Counted from the first letter of the stretch, positions 10,526-19,297 are shown. The stretch: 64,000 nt of DNA from an uncultured Paracoccaceae bacterium (GCA_947497185.1 CANMFL010000005.1:248001-312000), one strand, 5' to 3'. Translations and numbers: made by a program. The notes: generated from the letters alone by a model not told the origin.

Positions 10526-10891
10526 AAAGTTTGTCCTATTTTTCAGAGGATTAAATCCGGATGTGGTGCCTGTCAGTTCGGCGTGGATTTTGTCGTATTC
10601 AGCGAATTTTCGTTTCAAAAACGTGTCGGTGAGGCGGTTCTTTTCAGACGCGCCGCGGGTAGTGATCGCGTAAGCAACGCGCTTGCGTTTGTCGGTGTTG
10701 TCGCGTTCTGTGATTTTGATGAAACCCGCGTCGGTCGCGGCGCGCAGCTGCGCATTGAGCCGTCCCAGCGATATATCTAATGCTGAGGCAAGTGCGCGTT
10801 GCGATGCCTCGGGCGCGACATCAAGCTGACGCAGAAGACGAAAGAGGTGATCCTCGTCTTCATCAGTTCGGATGTGTGGCGGCAACGGCAT
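10526..10891 (-). CDS. MarR-like winged-helix regulator, in frame with Sat-CysC
   Basis: These 122 codons encode a complete winged-helix domain: ASQRALASALDISLGRLNAQ is the helix-turn-helix, the wing follows around FIKITERDNTDKRKRVAYAI, and FLKRKFAEYDKIHAEL is a C-terminal helix. The pattern resembles the MarR family EPS-associated regulators. It has no stop of its own. Immediately before the sat start, the coding strand reads CTG AAA AAT AGG; one extra A in the five-A tract (10539-10543) would give AAA AAA TAG and end the protein at 118 residues. Two GTTC-N6-GAAC sites lie just upstream, suggesting autoregulation. Confidence 0.7.
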
Positions 10892-10909
10892 ACTAACGAC
10901 TCAAGATTT

Positions 10910-10955
10910 GTTCACGAATGAACGTATGTCACAAAAAGTATGTTCACGATAGAAC
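10910..10955. promoter_or_regulatory. paired GTTC-N6-GAAC operator-like sites
   Basis: GTTCACGAATGAAC (10910-10923) and GTTCACGATAGAAC (10942-10955) are two near-identical dyads, 32 bp centre to centre, about three helical turns. They sit 18-64 bp upstream of the MarR-like start, a typical place for an autoregulatory site. Confidence 0.6.
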
Positions 10956-11148
10956 AAACATCTCAATAGATCACTTATCCTCGCGAAAGGTTAAGGTGTT
11001 GTTCATGTGCAACGACAATGTGGCGGTTTTGAGGGTTTTGCTGAAATCGTCGCCCGAAGGGGCGGGCAGGGGCGAGACCAACGCTGGCCCGCTGCATCTT
11101 CATGATTTAGAAAGACTCATCATTTAAGGTGGTCAGATCGCGGTTAGC

Positions 11149-12096
11149 TTATACGTCGTCCATCTCAGCAACGAACTTTTCCGCGTCCAGCGCCGCCATG
11201 CAGCCCATGCCGGCAGACGTCACGGCCTGACGGTAGATGTGATCCGTTAGATCGCCTGCCGCAAACACGCCTGGAATAGCGGTGCGCGTTGATCCTGCTT
11301 CGACAGCCACATAGCCGCCGCTGTGCAGTTCTAACTGGTCTTTAACCAATTCGGACGCAGGCGCGTGACCGATCGCAATAAACACGCCTTTTGCTGGAAT
11401 TTCGGTGATTTCGCCAGTTTTCGTATGCCGCACGCGCACAGCTTCAACGCCAAGTGGGCTTTCGGTGCCGGTGACTTCGTCAATTTCGTGGAACCAGAGC
11501 GTCTCGATCTTTGGGTTCTTCATCAAACGATTGATCAAGATTTTCTCAGCACGCAGCTCGTCACGGCGATGGACCAGCGTCACTTTGGACGCAAAGTTGG
11601 TTAAGAACAGCGCCTCTTCGACAGCAGTATTGCCGCCGCCAACAACCACAATCTCTTGACCGCGATAGAAGAAACCGTCGCAGGTCGCACAGGCGGAAAC
11701 GCCGAAACCTTTGAACTTTTCTTCAGACGGCAGGCCGAGCCATTTTGCACGTGCACCGGTACACAAAATCACGGCGTCGGCGGTAAAAATCGCGCCGCTG
11801 TCAGCAGTTGCGGTGAACGGTCGTTTCGACAAATCAAGCGACGTGATGATGTCGCCGACAATTTCGCAGCCCATTTCGCGAGCATGCGCTTCCATGCGGA
11901 CCATCAGGTCCGGGCCTTGGACTTGGGTGTCGCCCGGCCAGTTTTCGACCTCAGTCGTCGTGGTTAACTGGCCACCGGGTTCGATCCCTTGCACGAGGAT
12001 GGGTTCGAGCATGGCGCGCGCGGCGTAAACGCCGGCAGTGTAGCCGGACGGGCCGGAGCCGATGATCAGAACTTTGGTGTGGCGGGTCTCGGACAT
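11149..12096 (-). CDS. trxB: thioredoxin-disulfide reductase
   Basis: A 315-residue flavoprotein that passes NADPH electrons to thioredoxin. It has the FAD site VLIIGSGPSGYTAGVYAARA, the redox pair in SACATCDGFFY, the NADPH site VVVGGGNTAVEEAL and the C-terminal FAD motif GVFAAGDLTDHIYRQ. MSETRHTKV at 12096 is chosen as start; the longer frame to 12195 adds a non-family basic stretch. It is divergent from an Lrp-type regulator, a pairing common in Rhodobacterales. Confidence 0.96.
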   Translation of the reverse strand: MSETRHTKVLIIGSGPSGYTAGVYAARAMLEPILVQGIEPGGQLTTTTEVENWPGDTQVQGPDLMVRMEAHAREMGCEIVGDIITSLDLSKRPFTATADSGAIFTADAVILCTGARAKWLGLPSEEKFKGFGVSACATCDGFFYRGQEIVVVGGGNTAVEEALFLTNFASKVTLVHRRDELRAEKILINRLMKNPKIETLWFHEIDEVTGTESPLGVEAVRVRHTKTGEITEIPAKGVFIAIGHAPASELVKDQLELHSGGYVAVEAGSTRTAIPGVFAAGDLTDHIYRQAVTSAGMGCMAALDAEKFVAEMDDV

Positions 12097-12295
12097 GGGG
12101 CAACCTTTCAAGGATTCGTTGATCCGATATAGGCGTGCGGGCGGCGCGATAAAAGACCGCGACTGCACAACTTTATAGCGGATGGCTCTTGTCATCGCCT
12201 GATAGAGCGCGACATTTTATTTTAAGGCGGTGAAACAATGTTGCGCAATTCTGCCGTCTGACGTAGGAATCAGCAATACTTCAAAGGGACATGGA

Positions 12296-12796
12296 ATGCC
12301 GGGTCAAAAACTAGACGATATCGATCGGATGATTCTGGCTGAACTTCAGGCGGACGGTCGTATGACCAATGTGGAACTGGCGAAACGCGTCGGTATTTCC
12401 GCGCCGCCATGCCTGCGCCGCGTGCGCACCTTGGAAGAATCAGGCTTTATTCGGGGTTATCACGCAGACGTCGATCCGCGCGAATTGGGCTTCGAAGTTC
12501 AAGTTTTCGCGATGGTTGGACTGGTCAGCCAAGCCGAAGTCGACCTGTCCGCGTTTGAGGACAAATGCCAAGGCTGGCCGCTCGTTCGCGAGTGCCACAT
12601 GCTGAATGGCGAAGTCGATTTTGTCCTGAAATGCGTCGCGCCAGATTTGCGCTCGTTCCAGCGGTTCCTCACCGAAGAATTAACCAGCGCACCCAATGTC
12701 GCGTCGGTCAAAACCTCATTGGTCATTCGCGGCGCAAAAGACGAACCGGGCGTGCCGTTTGACGTGTTAGAAGCACGGTTAGCACAAGAAGCTTAA
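12296..12796 (+). CDS. Lrp/AsnC family transcriptional regulator
   Basis: A 166-residue regulator. The N-terminal helix-turn-helix LDDIDRMILAELQADGRMTN...LAKRVGISAPPCLRRVRTLE is followed by a RAM effector-binding domain (EVQVFAMVGLVSQ to the C-terminus). The start at 12296 follows AAAGGGA; upstream in-frame codons from 12230 do not look like the family. It is divergent from trxB by 199 bp. Its last 4 nt overlap the convergent Hint gene. The effector and targets are unknown; the trxB-lrp spacer is the first place to look for its site. Confidence 0.92.
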   Translation: MPGQKLDDIDRMILAELQADGRMTNVELAKRVGISAPPCLRRVRTLEESGFIRGYHADVDPRELGFEVQVFAMVGLVSQAEVDLSAFEDKCQGWPLVRECHMLNGEVDFVLKCVAPDLRSFQRFLTEELTSAPNVASVKTSLVIRGAKDEPGVPFDVLEARLAQEA

Positions 12797-13590
12797 GCCA
12801 CCGCAAACAAATCGAGATCGCGCAGATTGAGACGCGGACGTAGTAGGTCTTCGAAGTCTGCAAGATTATTTTTGTGCGGGAACAGCGACATAAACAACAG
12901 CTGCATGTCTGACCGCATTTGTACGATATGCGGCAGGCCGGGGTGTAGCGTCTCGATCTCAATACCGTTCACGTTGATCTGCTCGTGATTGTCGAACCCA
13001 AGTTGATAGCAATGCACAGGTGCAATCGGGCGCAGCTCGATGATGCTCGATCCGTCGATATAGTCGCGGGCAGGGACAAAGGCGGATTCGCTACCGGTCA
13101 GCGTTTTAACGCCCGGCGCTTTGTGCAGGATGCGGGCTGACGGGCCGAGCACCAGATCGAGTCCAGGACGCCCATAGCCTAGCGCGTCCGAGGTGATCCG
13201 CGTCATTGTGCCCATTTCAGGCCGCTTGTTGCGCGCACCGGGCACAATCGTCATGCTGCCGCGCCATTTTAGCGTTTGGAATCCGTTGCTTGATGTCTTG
13301 ACCCGATCGCCTGGAAATAGGTCTTCGACCGCGTATGGGCCATTTTCAGTCTGCACAATTGCGCCGCGCCCGATCGCCGCAAAGCAATCTTCGAACACAG
13401 ACGTCGCCGGAGCGAGCCGCGTGAATTCTTCAACGTCATAAGAAGGTGTCAGATGGGCGACTTCATATTTCCGCATGAGAGGCTTCACACGAGGCAGTCG
13501 CCCATCTTGACTAGCGATCTGACCCGAATGGGCCAGAGAGGTATAAGTATCCGTCGCGAGGCCTGCGACGGCTTGGTGGGTCTTACGCAT
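12793..13590 (-). CDS. Hint (Hedgehog/intein) domain protein
   Basis: 265 residues. The central block beginning CFAAIGRGAIVQTENGP at about residue 69, with YAVEDLFPGDRVKTSSNGFQ and then LKWRG, is a Hint_2-type domain. The Cys is at the position of the intein/hedgehog nucleophile. No extein-like domain lies C-terminal that would show splicing; the rest of the protein appears to be Hint fold and its extension. There is no signal peptide. AAAGGG precedes the ATG. A 6-bp stem (TGTCGG/CCGACA, 13621-13637) lies in the leader. The function is unknown; self-cleavage is possible. Confidence 0.8.
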   Translation of the reverse strand: MRKTHQAVAGLATDTYTSLAHSGQIASQDGRLPRVKPLMRKYEVAHLTPSYDVEEFTRLAPATSVFEDCFAAIGRGAIVQTENGPYAVEDLFPGDRVKTSSNGFQTLKWRGSMTIVPGARNKRPEMGTMTRITSDALGYGRPGLDLVLGPSARILHKAPGVKTLTGSESAFVPARDYIDGSSIIELRPIAPVHCYQLGFDNHEQINVNGIEIETLHPGLPHIVQMRSDMQLLFMSLFPHKNNLADFEDLLRPRLNLRDLDLFAVA

Positions 13591-13915
13591 GTGTTCACCC
13601 TTTCAGGTTCTTCACACATCTGTCGGCCCCACCGACAACATCTGAGGAGAGTTGTAATTTCGTTGTCCTGAATGTGGCAAATTATGGCGACCACTGTCAA
13701 AATTTTTCTTATTTGGTGATGAACCAGCCGTTAATCATTAACTGCAATGCAGGATTGTCGCTGAAGTGTGCACAAGTTTGCCATATTTAGCCAAACTTGA
13801 GGCGCCATTGGATGGGGAATCGTGTTCAAACACGAATCAACCGCGCAGCTTGGGACTACGCGGTTGACAGACCGACCCTTGGGAAGTCGGGGGGAGGGAG
13901 AGGGAATGCGGGCCG
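13591..13915. other. 325-bp spacer with several hairpins, no recognised gene
   Basis: It contains the Hint leader stem (13621-13637) and an A/T-rich stretch around 13690-13740 suited to a minus-strand promoter. Toward the small downstream gene it has three stems: TCGTGTT/AACACGA (13820-13835), CCGCG-type 8-bp arms (13841-13848/13856-13863, complete with one G-U in minus-strand RNA) and CCGAC/GTCGG (13872-13890). No open frame here is convincing. It could hold a structured 3' end or a small RNA. Confidence 0.5.
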
Positions 13916-14101
13916 TTAGGCCGAAATGTCCATGGACAGGAATGCCGGCATCGGCGGCAGGGTAATCTTGTTCTGACGTGTGTCAGTTTCGAGGCGACGT
14001 GCGATCATTGCTTGACGGCGCAATCCGCGTGCCCACGGCATATTCGTTTCACAGTCGTTCGCTGCGGTTTTTGTTTCTGCGATCCAGCGTGCTTTTGCCA
14101 T
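13916..14101 (-). CDS. small basic protein of unknown function
   Basis: 61 residues, rich in Arg, Ala and Met (MAKARWIAETKTAANDCE... and PWARGLRRQAMIARRLE). GGAG lies 8 nt before the ATG at 14101; an ATG two codons earlier is too close to it. The gene is isolated, with structured spacers on both sides. I do not recognise a family. The helical, positively charged middle would suit nucleic-acid or membrane-surface contact, but that is a guess. Confidence 0.6.
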   Translation of the reverse strand: MAKARWIAETKTAANDCETNMPWARGLRRQAMIARRLETDTRQNKITLPPMPAFLSMDISA

Positions 14102-14235
14102 TGTCATATCTCCGGTTCGATCTGTGTTTCGTGCAACGTTTGATTGTTGCTCTTCTGAGAACAGTTTGTCCTAGGATGCGGGCAAGAATTTGACGGTTTT
14201 TCAAAAACTTTTGCATCCAATGAGATCAGACTAAC

Positions 14236-14257
14236 GGGACTTGGTTAATTAAGTCCC
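14236..14257. other. inverted repeat in the spacer before pgeF
   Basis: GGGACTT and AAGTCCC are perfect 7-bp arms around GGTTAATT. The repeat lies between a small minus-strand gene and the end of pgeF. No T-tract follows; the role is unknown. Confidence 0.4.
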
Positions 14258-14379
14258 AAGACGTGAAGCATCTTAAATATAAGGGTGAAATCTCCAATCG
14301 CCGGACAATCAGCGGTAAATTCAATGGATTGTTTCGTGAAATGCGGCATGAACTGGGCGCGATGTCGCCCCAATGTTGC

Positions 14380-15141
14380 CTAAGTCGGGCAGCTGATTGC
14401 CGCAATCAGGCGACCATAATCGGCTTCTTTGCGGTGGCAGGTCCGCCGATAGCTATAGAATCGGGCTTCATCCGCATATGTGCAGTGCCGCGTCCACGCA
14501 GCGACACCGATCCCATGCCCTCGCAGCCGCATCAAACCAAAGGCGGGCAGGTCGAATTGCATCTTATCGCCCGCACCTTGGGCAAAGAAACGCGCGTACA
14601 GCGGGTCTTCGGCGAGGAACGTGTCGAAAAACTCTGGTCCGACCTCGTAGGCCGCTTGGCTGATCGACGGCCCGATCACTGCGTTGATATTCGCGCGGTC
14701 CGCACCAATCGCTTCCATCGCGCTGATCGTCGCCTCTAGCACGCCATTCAACGCACCAGTCCAGCCCGCGTGTGCGGCGCCCACAACCTTGGCCACCGGA
14801 TCAGCGAACAGCACGGGCTGGCAGTCTGCCGTCAGGATCGACAACGCGAGGCCCGGAACATTTGTCACCAACGCATCTGCTTTGGGTTTGTCTGACGTGG
14901 CTTCGGTCACGGTCACGACGTCTGCTGAATGAATCTGATGCACACCGATCAAGTGGTCGGGTGCGACCCCCATCGCGGTTGCCACGCGCGCCCTATTATG
15001 GGCGACGATCTCGTGCTGGTCAGAGCTGCCAAAGCCGCAGTTCAACCCCGCATAGACCCCAGCCGATGCGCCACCTTTGCGGGTGAAAAACCCGTGTGGG
15101 ACCCCGTCCAGCAGGTCGTCGGTGATGATCTCAAGCGTCAT
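14380..15141 (-). CDS. pgeF: PgeF/YfiH laccase-domain protein
   Basis: 253 residues of the peptidoglycan editing factor/polyphenol oxidase family, a cytoplasmic metal-containing purine-nucleoside or precursor-editing enzyme. The metal ligand segments LIGVHQIHSADV, ILTADCQPVLF and VVGAAHAGWTGAL are intact. MTLEIITDDLLDGVPHGFFTR at 15141 is the family-like start. It begins 11 nt inside the end of the methyltransferase gene, so it is the third gene of the lgt-midA-pgeF operon. Confidence 0.93.
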   Translation of the reverse strand: MTLEIITDDLLDGVPHGFFTRKGGASAGVYAGLNCGFGSSDQHEIVAHNRARVATAMGVAPDHLIGVHQIHSADVVTVTEATSDKPKADALVTNVPGLALSILTADCQPVLFADPVAKVVGAAHAGWTGALNGVLEATISAMEAIGADRANINAVIGPSISQAAYEVGPEFFDTFLAEDPLYARFFAQGAGDKMQFDLPAFGLMRLRGHGIGVAAWTRHCTYADEARFYSYRRTCHRKEADYGRLIAAISCPT

Positions 15142-16195
15142 GTGTAAACCCCGGCAGTGGCGGGCTGTCTTTTGGATGCAGCCCGATAACTTTGAATAGT
15201 TCACCCATTTCTGCGGGGTGGGTCAAGCGTCGGTGCGCGGCAATATGCTGATCCAACGCGTCACCGCTGAGTTTTTGAGCAAGCATTTGGGCGCGATTGG
15301 TAATCCCGAGCCGTTCCAGAAACATCCCTTGAGTGGTCAGGTGGGTAAAGGCGGCGGGGGCGGCGGCACTGGAAACCGCTTCGAAATCAACATGTGCTGT
15401 CAAATCGGCCAGTCCGGGGGCAGCTAGCGGGTCAGCCACCGCATGCCCCGTTAGCGCCTGAAACGTATCGCCAAGGCTACGCCAATCGCCGTAATCAATA
15501 ATGAGCGCAGCACCGCCATGTTCACCAATCCGCTGGCCAATTTGTGCTGTGATACCAGACAATGCCGGACAGACTTCGACAATATCACCCGGTTTTGTGT
15601 CGTCCAAACGGTGCTCTAACGCGTCAATCGGGGCAGGGCCTGACAGCCCAAGCGTCAGCTTATCATCTTGCAAACCGATCATATGTTCGCGCCACCCAGC
15701 TGCATCTCGGGTGAACTGCCGGATTGGCAGCGCGTCGAAAAATTCGTTCGCCACTATATACAAGGGCGCATCGGGCAGGCTGCTGACCTCGTCGTGCCAT
15801 GTGGCATCGGGCACCGCTTCGGCTTGTTTGGCACGCAAAACCGGCGACGCCTCGATAAAATGCACCTGCATCGCGGCATGAAACCCCGGAACAGCTTTGG
15901 TTGCGCGCAACAGATCAGCCATCAATGTCCCACGACCGGGCCCGATCTCGGCCAACGTAAAAGCGGCAGGCTGGCCTTGGTCGATCCACGCTTGGGCTAA
16001 ACACAGGCCTAACAACTCGCCAAACATCTGAGAAATCTCAGGCGCGGTGATGAAATCACCAGACGTGCCAAACGGATCGCGGGTCGCGTAATACCCATGC
16101 TGGGGATGCAATAGGCACTCGGCCATATAGTCGGACAGGGCGATTGGGCCAGTCTTGGCAATCCGTGACTTGAGGAGATCACCAAGCGCGGTCAT
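15131..16195 (-). CDS. SAM-dependent methyltransferase, MidA-like
   Basis: 354 residues. The SAM-binding loop is FTLAEIGPGRGTLMADLLRA. The N-terminal GPIALSDYMAECLLHPQHGYY and the DFITAPEISQMFGE segment are typical of the MidA/NDUFAF7 family, whose mitochondrial member methylates an arginine of respiratory complex I. The ATG at 16195 overlaps the lgt stop as ATGA. A methylation target in this bacterium is inferred only by family. Confidence 0.9.
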   Translation of the reverse strand: MTALGDLLKSRIAKTGPIALSDYMAECLLHPQHGYYATRDPFGTSGDFITAPEISQMFGELLGLCLAQAWIDQGQPAAFTLAEIGPGRGTLMADLLRATKAVPGFHAAMQVHFIEASPVLRAKQAEAVPDATWHDEVSSLPDAPLYIVANEFFDALPIRQFTRDAAGWREHMIGLQDDKLTLGLSGPAPIDALEHRLDDTKPGDIVEVCPALSGITAQIGQRIGEHGGAALIIDYGDWRSLGDTFQALTGHAVADPLAAPGLADLTAHVDFEAVSSAAAPAAFTHLTTQGMFLERLGITNRAQMLAQKLSGDALDQHIAAHRRLTHPAEMGELFKVIGLHPKDSPPLPGFTHDA

Positions 16196-17076
16196 GTGCG
16201 ACGGGCGGCAATAACAACGACGGTTAACCCGATGATAATCATCGGCAAGGACAAGGTCTGACCCATCGTCACACCCCATCCATCAATATGGAACGCAAGA
16301 CCCAGCGGATTGCCAGCCGTCACAAACTGGGCATCCGGCTGGCGGACAAATTCAATGATAAACCGCGCAATGCCATATCCAGCAAAGAACAGCCCAGTGA
16401 TCATCCAAGGCCGCTTTAGCGCACCATAGCCAAACACAAGCGTCATCAGGATCGCGCCAAGAACTAGGCCTTCTAGACCCGCCTCATACAGTTGCGACGG
16501 ATGTCGCCCGCACAATTCCGTTGCGGTCGCACAGCTTTGCGCGGCCTCACCCGGAAAGGTGACAGCCCACGGCAACTCAGTCGGACGACCCCAGAGTTCT
16601 GCGTTGATGAAATTCGCGATACGCACCAGCAAAATCGCAGGGGTGGCGGCCACAGCAATGATGTCCGCCAGCGACGAATAGGGAATATTATTGCGATAAC
16701 TGAACAACCAGACGCCAATAATCACGCCGATAAAGCCACCATGAAACGACATGCCGCCTGTCCAAATCATCGGTATCTCAATCGGATTCGCGAGAAAACG
16801 GGCCGGATTGTAAAACAGAACATAGCCCAATCGACCGCCGCCAATAACGCCGACAACAACATAGGTCAGCAAATCTTCGAGCTGCTTATGGGCCATCGGG
16901 GCCACACCACCGCGCCACAAATGCGGACGGCGCAGGGCGGCGGCAACGACCTGCCAGCCAATCGCAATGCCGACGATATAGCCCATCGCATACCAGCGCA
17001 GGGCCAGTTCAAAACCAAAAACAGTGACCGAAAAAATCTCGGGCGAAATCGGGGGGAATGGGATCGGATTATTCAT
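16192..17076 (-). CDS. lgt: prolipoprotein diacylglyceryl transferase
   Basis: A 294-residue inner-membrane enzyme that adds diacylglycerol to the lipobox cysteine, the first step in lipoprotein maturation. The signature RIANFINAELWGRPTELPW and the MSFHGGFIG and RHPSQLYEA segments identify Lgt. It is the first gene of a three-gene operon and lies divergent from ubiK, with 93 bp between them. Confidence 0.96.
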   Translation of the reverse strand: MNNPIPFPPISPEIFSVTVFGFELALRWYAMGYIVGIAIGWQVVAAALRRPHLWRGGVAPMAHKQLEDLLTYVVVGVIGGGRLGYVLFYNPARFLANPIEIPMIWTGGMSFHGGFIGVIIGVWLFSYRNNIPYSSLADIIAVAATPAILLVRIANFINAELWGRPTELPWAVTFPGEAAQSCATATELCGRHPSQLYEAGLEGLVLGAILMTLVFGYGALKRPWMITGLFFAGYGIARFIIEFVRQPDAQFVTAGNPLGLAFHIDGWGVTMGQTLSLPMIIIGLTVVVIAARRT

Positions 17077-17169
17077 GCGTTTATGTCCTATCGGACCGCG
17101 ACAAAGTCAACCTTGCGCAACATTGATCGGACGCCCATATAAAGGGTAACAAATAGCGGAGCCTGAGCC

Positions 17170-17409
17170 ATGCAATCCAAGAACAAAATCCTCGATGACC
17201 TGTCCCAATTGATGACAAACGCCATGGGCGTGGCACAAGGGGCCAAAGACGAGGCGGGAAATGCGGTCAGTTCCATGATGGACCGCTGGCTCGCTGATCG
17301 CGACTTTGTGACCCGCGAAGAATTCGACGCGGTCCGCGCCATGGCGCAAAAAGCCCGCGAAGAAAACGAAGCCTTGTCAGCACGCATCGCGGCTCTGGAA
17401 GCGAAGTAG
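17170..17409 (+). CDS. ubiK: accessory factor UbiK (BMFP family)
   Basis: A 79-residue small helical protein that assists aerobic ubiquinone synthesis as part of the Ubi complex. It starts MQSKNKILDDLSQLM and ends in a coiled coil, FDAVRAMAQKAREENEALSA, the BMFP/UbiK layout. GGAG precedes the ATG. It faces a minus-strand M42 peptidase across two palindromes. Confidence 0.9.
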   Translation: MQSKNKILDDLSQLMTNAMGVAQGAKDEAGNAVSSMMDRWLADRDFVTREEFDAVRAMAQKAREENEALSARIAALEAK

Positions 17410-17449
17410 GGTCTCCCTGATTCTTTGACTTTTTCTATATCCCGGGGGT

Positions 17450-17488
17450 GAGGGGGCTGGCCCCCTCCCGAATTTTCTAGAAAATTCG
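17450..17488. repeat. intergenic palindromes between ubiK and M42 peptidase
   Basis: GAGGGGGC-TG-GCCCCCTC (17450-17467) is followed at once by the perfect 20-bp palindrome CGAATTTTCTAGAAAATTCG (17469-17488). The second is the same CTAG-centred element as at 6036-6053. It lies between convergent genes and may act as a two-way terminator. Confidence 0.7.
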
Positions 17489-17503
17489 CCCTCAGACGAT
17501 ACC

Positions 17504-18535
17504 CTAAAACTCCGACAAATACGCGACGAGAATATCCAGCGCGGCCTGTAGATCGCCCTTTTCGATCATCTCAGTCACCGTGTGGATATAGCGTGTGCCC
17601 ACAACGATCCCGACAGCCCGCGCACCCGCGGCGGCTTGCTGGGCGGCAGCACCGTCTTGGCCGCCAGCGGCGAGCATCGTGCGTTGGAACGGGATGTCCT
17701 TGGCAATCGCTAACGTCTCGATATCTTTCACCAAATCACGATCCGCGATGAACGAACTGTCGCGCACGTGTAGGCCAAACCCTTTGCCCTGCGTTGTGGT
17801 CGCGTCTTTTTCAGGAATGCCCGGCGTGTCACAGGACAGCGTTGTGTCCACACCAATACCGATATTAGGCTGCACCGCAAAGGCTGCAGTCCGACCGCCG
17901 CGCAGGCCGACTTCTTCCTGACAGGTAAACGCCACGTGAATTTCAGCACCGCGTCCCTTATCGCCAAGCGCGCGCATCACTTCGATGCCCAGCCAGCAGG
18001 CAATGCGGTTATCCAGCGCCTTTGACACGATCTTATCGCCGATCTCGATGAACGGCTCTTCCATCACGACAAAATCACCGACCTTGATCACGTCATGCGC
18101 CTTTTTGCCCATCCCTAGATCAACAAAGAAATCGCCCAGTTCCGGCACCTTTTTGCGATCCTCGGGCGAGGCGATATGCACAGGCTTGCCACCGGGGTTC
18201 ATCACGCCCAGAAAATCGCCATCGTCGGTGCAAACACGGACGCGACGCGAGAACAGATTGCGCGGATCAAACCCGCCAACAGGGTTCAAATACAGGTAGC
18301 CATCTTTGCTGATGTGACTGACAAGAAAGCCGATTTCGTCCATGTGGCAGAGCAGCATGATCTTGGTCGGATTATCGCCGGTCCCGCAGCGCTTGCACAA
18401 CAGCGACCCCATCGCATCGGTTTTCACCTCGTCAAACAGCCCATCAATTTCGGCTGTGATCAGATCACGCACACGGTGCTCATTGCCAGGCACGCCGGGG
18501 GTTTCACACAGGGTTTTCAGCAGGTCGAGGTTCAT
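17504..18535 (-). CDS. M42 family metallopeptidase (aminopeptidase-like)
   Basis: 343 residues. The metal ligands of M42 glutamyl/aminopeptidases are seen in LLCHMDEIGF, SKALDNRIACW, TCQEEVGLRGG and IGVDTT, and the later GTRYIHTVTE supplies a further His. The chosen start at 18535 (MNLDLLKTLCETPGVPGNEHRV) is family-like; a 143-codon upstream extension is rejected. It is cytoplasmic and acts on peptides, with exact specificity unknown. It is divergent from an HD-domain gene. Confidence 0.92.
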   Translation of the reverse strand: MNLDLLKTLCETPGVPGNEHRVRDLITAEIDGLFDEVKTDAMGSLLCKRCGTGDNPTKIMLLCHMDEIGFLVSHISKDGYLYLNPVGGFDPRNLFSRRVRVCTDDGDFLGVMNPGGKPVHIASPEDRKKVPELGDFFVDLGMGKKAHDVIKVGDFVVMEEPFIEIGDKIVSKALDNRIACWLGIEVMRALGDKGRGAEIHVAFTCQEEVGLRGGRTAAFAVQPNIGIGVDTTLSCDTPGIPEKDATTTQGKGFGLHVRDSSFIADRDLVKDIETLAIAKDIPFQRTMLAAGGQDGAAAQQAAAGARAVGIVVGTRYIHTVTEMIEKGDLQAALDILVAYLSEF

Positions 18536-18634
18536 CAGAGGCTCCGTATTAGTGTTGCGATAAATGTGAGGCGCGGGGGTGGCAAAGGCAAGCGGCTTAT
18601 CGGTAGACAGCGTGGCAAAACGAAAGTGCGTATA

Positions 18635-19297
18635 ATGACCCAAGCTGATATTTTCTCCCCCTATACCGATGTGGCGCGTGACCTGTTGCCGTATGCTTGT
18701 GACAAGGCGGACGACGGATCGCATGACTTGGCGCATATCGCGCGGGTCTGGGCAAATGCGCAGAAAATCCATGCGGTTGAGGGCGGAGATGGGCGCATTC
18801 TCTGTGCCGCCGTCATCTTGCACGATTGTATTTCCGTTGAGAAAGACGCGGACGATAGATCGCAAGGATCGCGATTGGCAGCGGATAAGGCTCAGGGCGT
18901 TTTGACCGCGCTGGGCTGGACGGCTGACGACATCGCCGCCGTTGCACATGCGATCACAGCACATAGCTTTTCCGCGAAGGTGCCGCCTACGACGCTAGAG
19001 GCGCAAATCTTGCAAGATGCGGACAGGCTCGACGCGATTGGGTTGATCGGTGTCGCGCGGTGCTTTTATGTGGCGGGGCGCATGGGCTCGGGCCTGTACG
19101 ATCCGGCTGATCCGCAGGCGCAGCATCGTGCGTTGGACGACAAAAGCTTCGCAATCGACCATTTTGAGACAAAACTGCTGACGCTTGCAGAGGGTTTCCA
19201 GACCGAAACGGGGCGCGCGATGGCGCAAACACGACATCAGGCGCTTTTGGCGTTTCGGGACGGATTGTTCGACGAGATCGGTGTCGCTGCGCGTTAA
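18635..19297 (+). CDS. HD domain phosphohydrolase
   Basis: 220 residues. The HD metal-binding set is visible: GSHDLAHIARVW (His-Asp), AAVILHDCI (His-Asp) and LQDADRLDAIG (Asp). This is the layout of small HD phosphohydrolases related to YedJ. The substrate is unknown. The start at 18635 was chosen from the family N-terminus; the frame is open far upstream, antisense to the peptidase. Confidence 0.88.
   Translation: MTQADIFSPYTDVARDLLPYACDKADDGSHDLAHIARVWANAQKIHAVEGGDGRILCAAVILHDCISVEKDADDRSQGSRLAADKAQGVLTALGWTADDIAAVAHAITAHSFSAKVPPTTLEAQILQDADRLDAIGLIGVARCFYVAGRMGSGLYDPADPQAQHRALDDKSFAIDHFETKLLTLAEGFQTETGRAMAQTRHQALLAFRDGLFDEIGVAAR

Noticed and set aside
10910-10955. LexA box
   Set aside because: The alphaproteobacterial LexA site is a direct repeat GTTC-N7-GTTC; these sites are inverted with N6.
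10918-11127. 69-codon plus-strand frame
   Set aside because: It begins inside the operator pair, has no ribosome site and no family resemblance.
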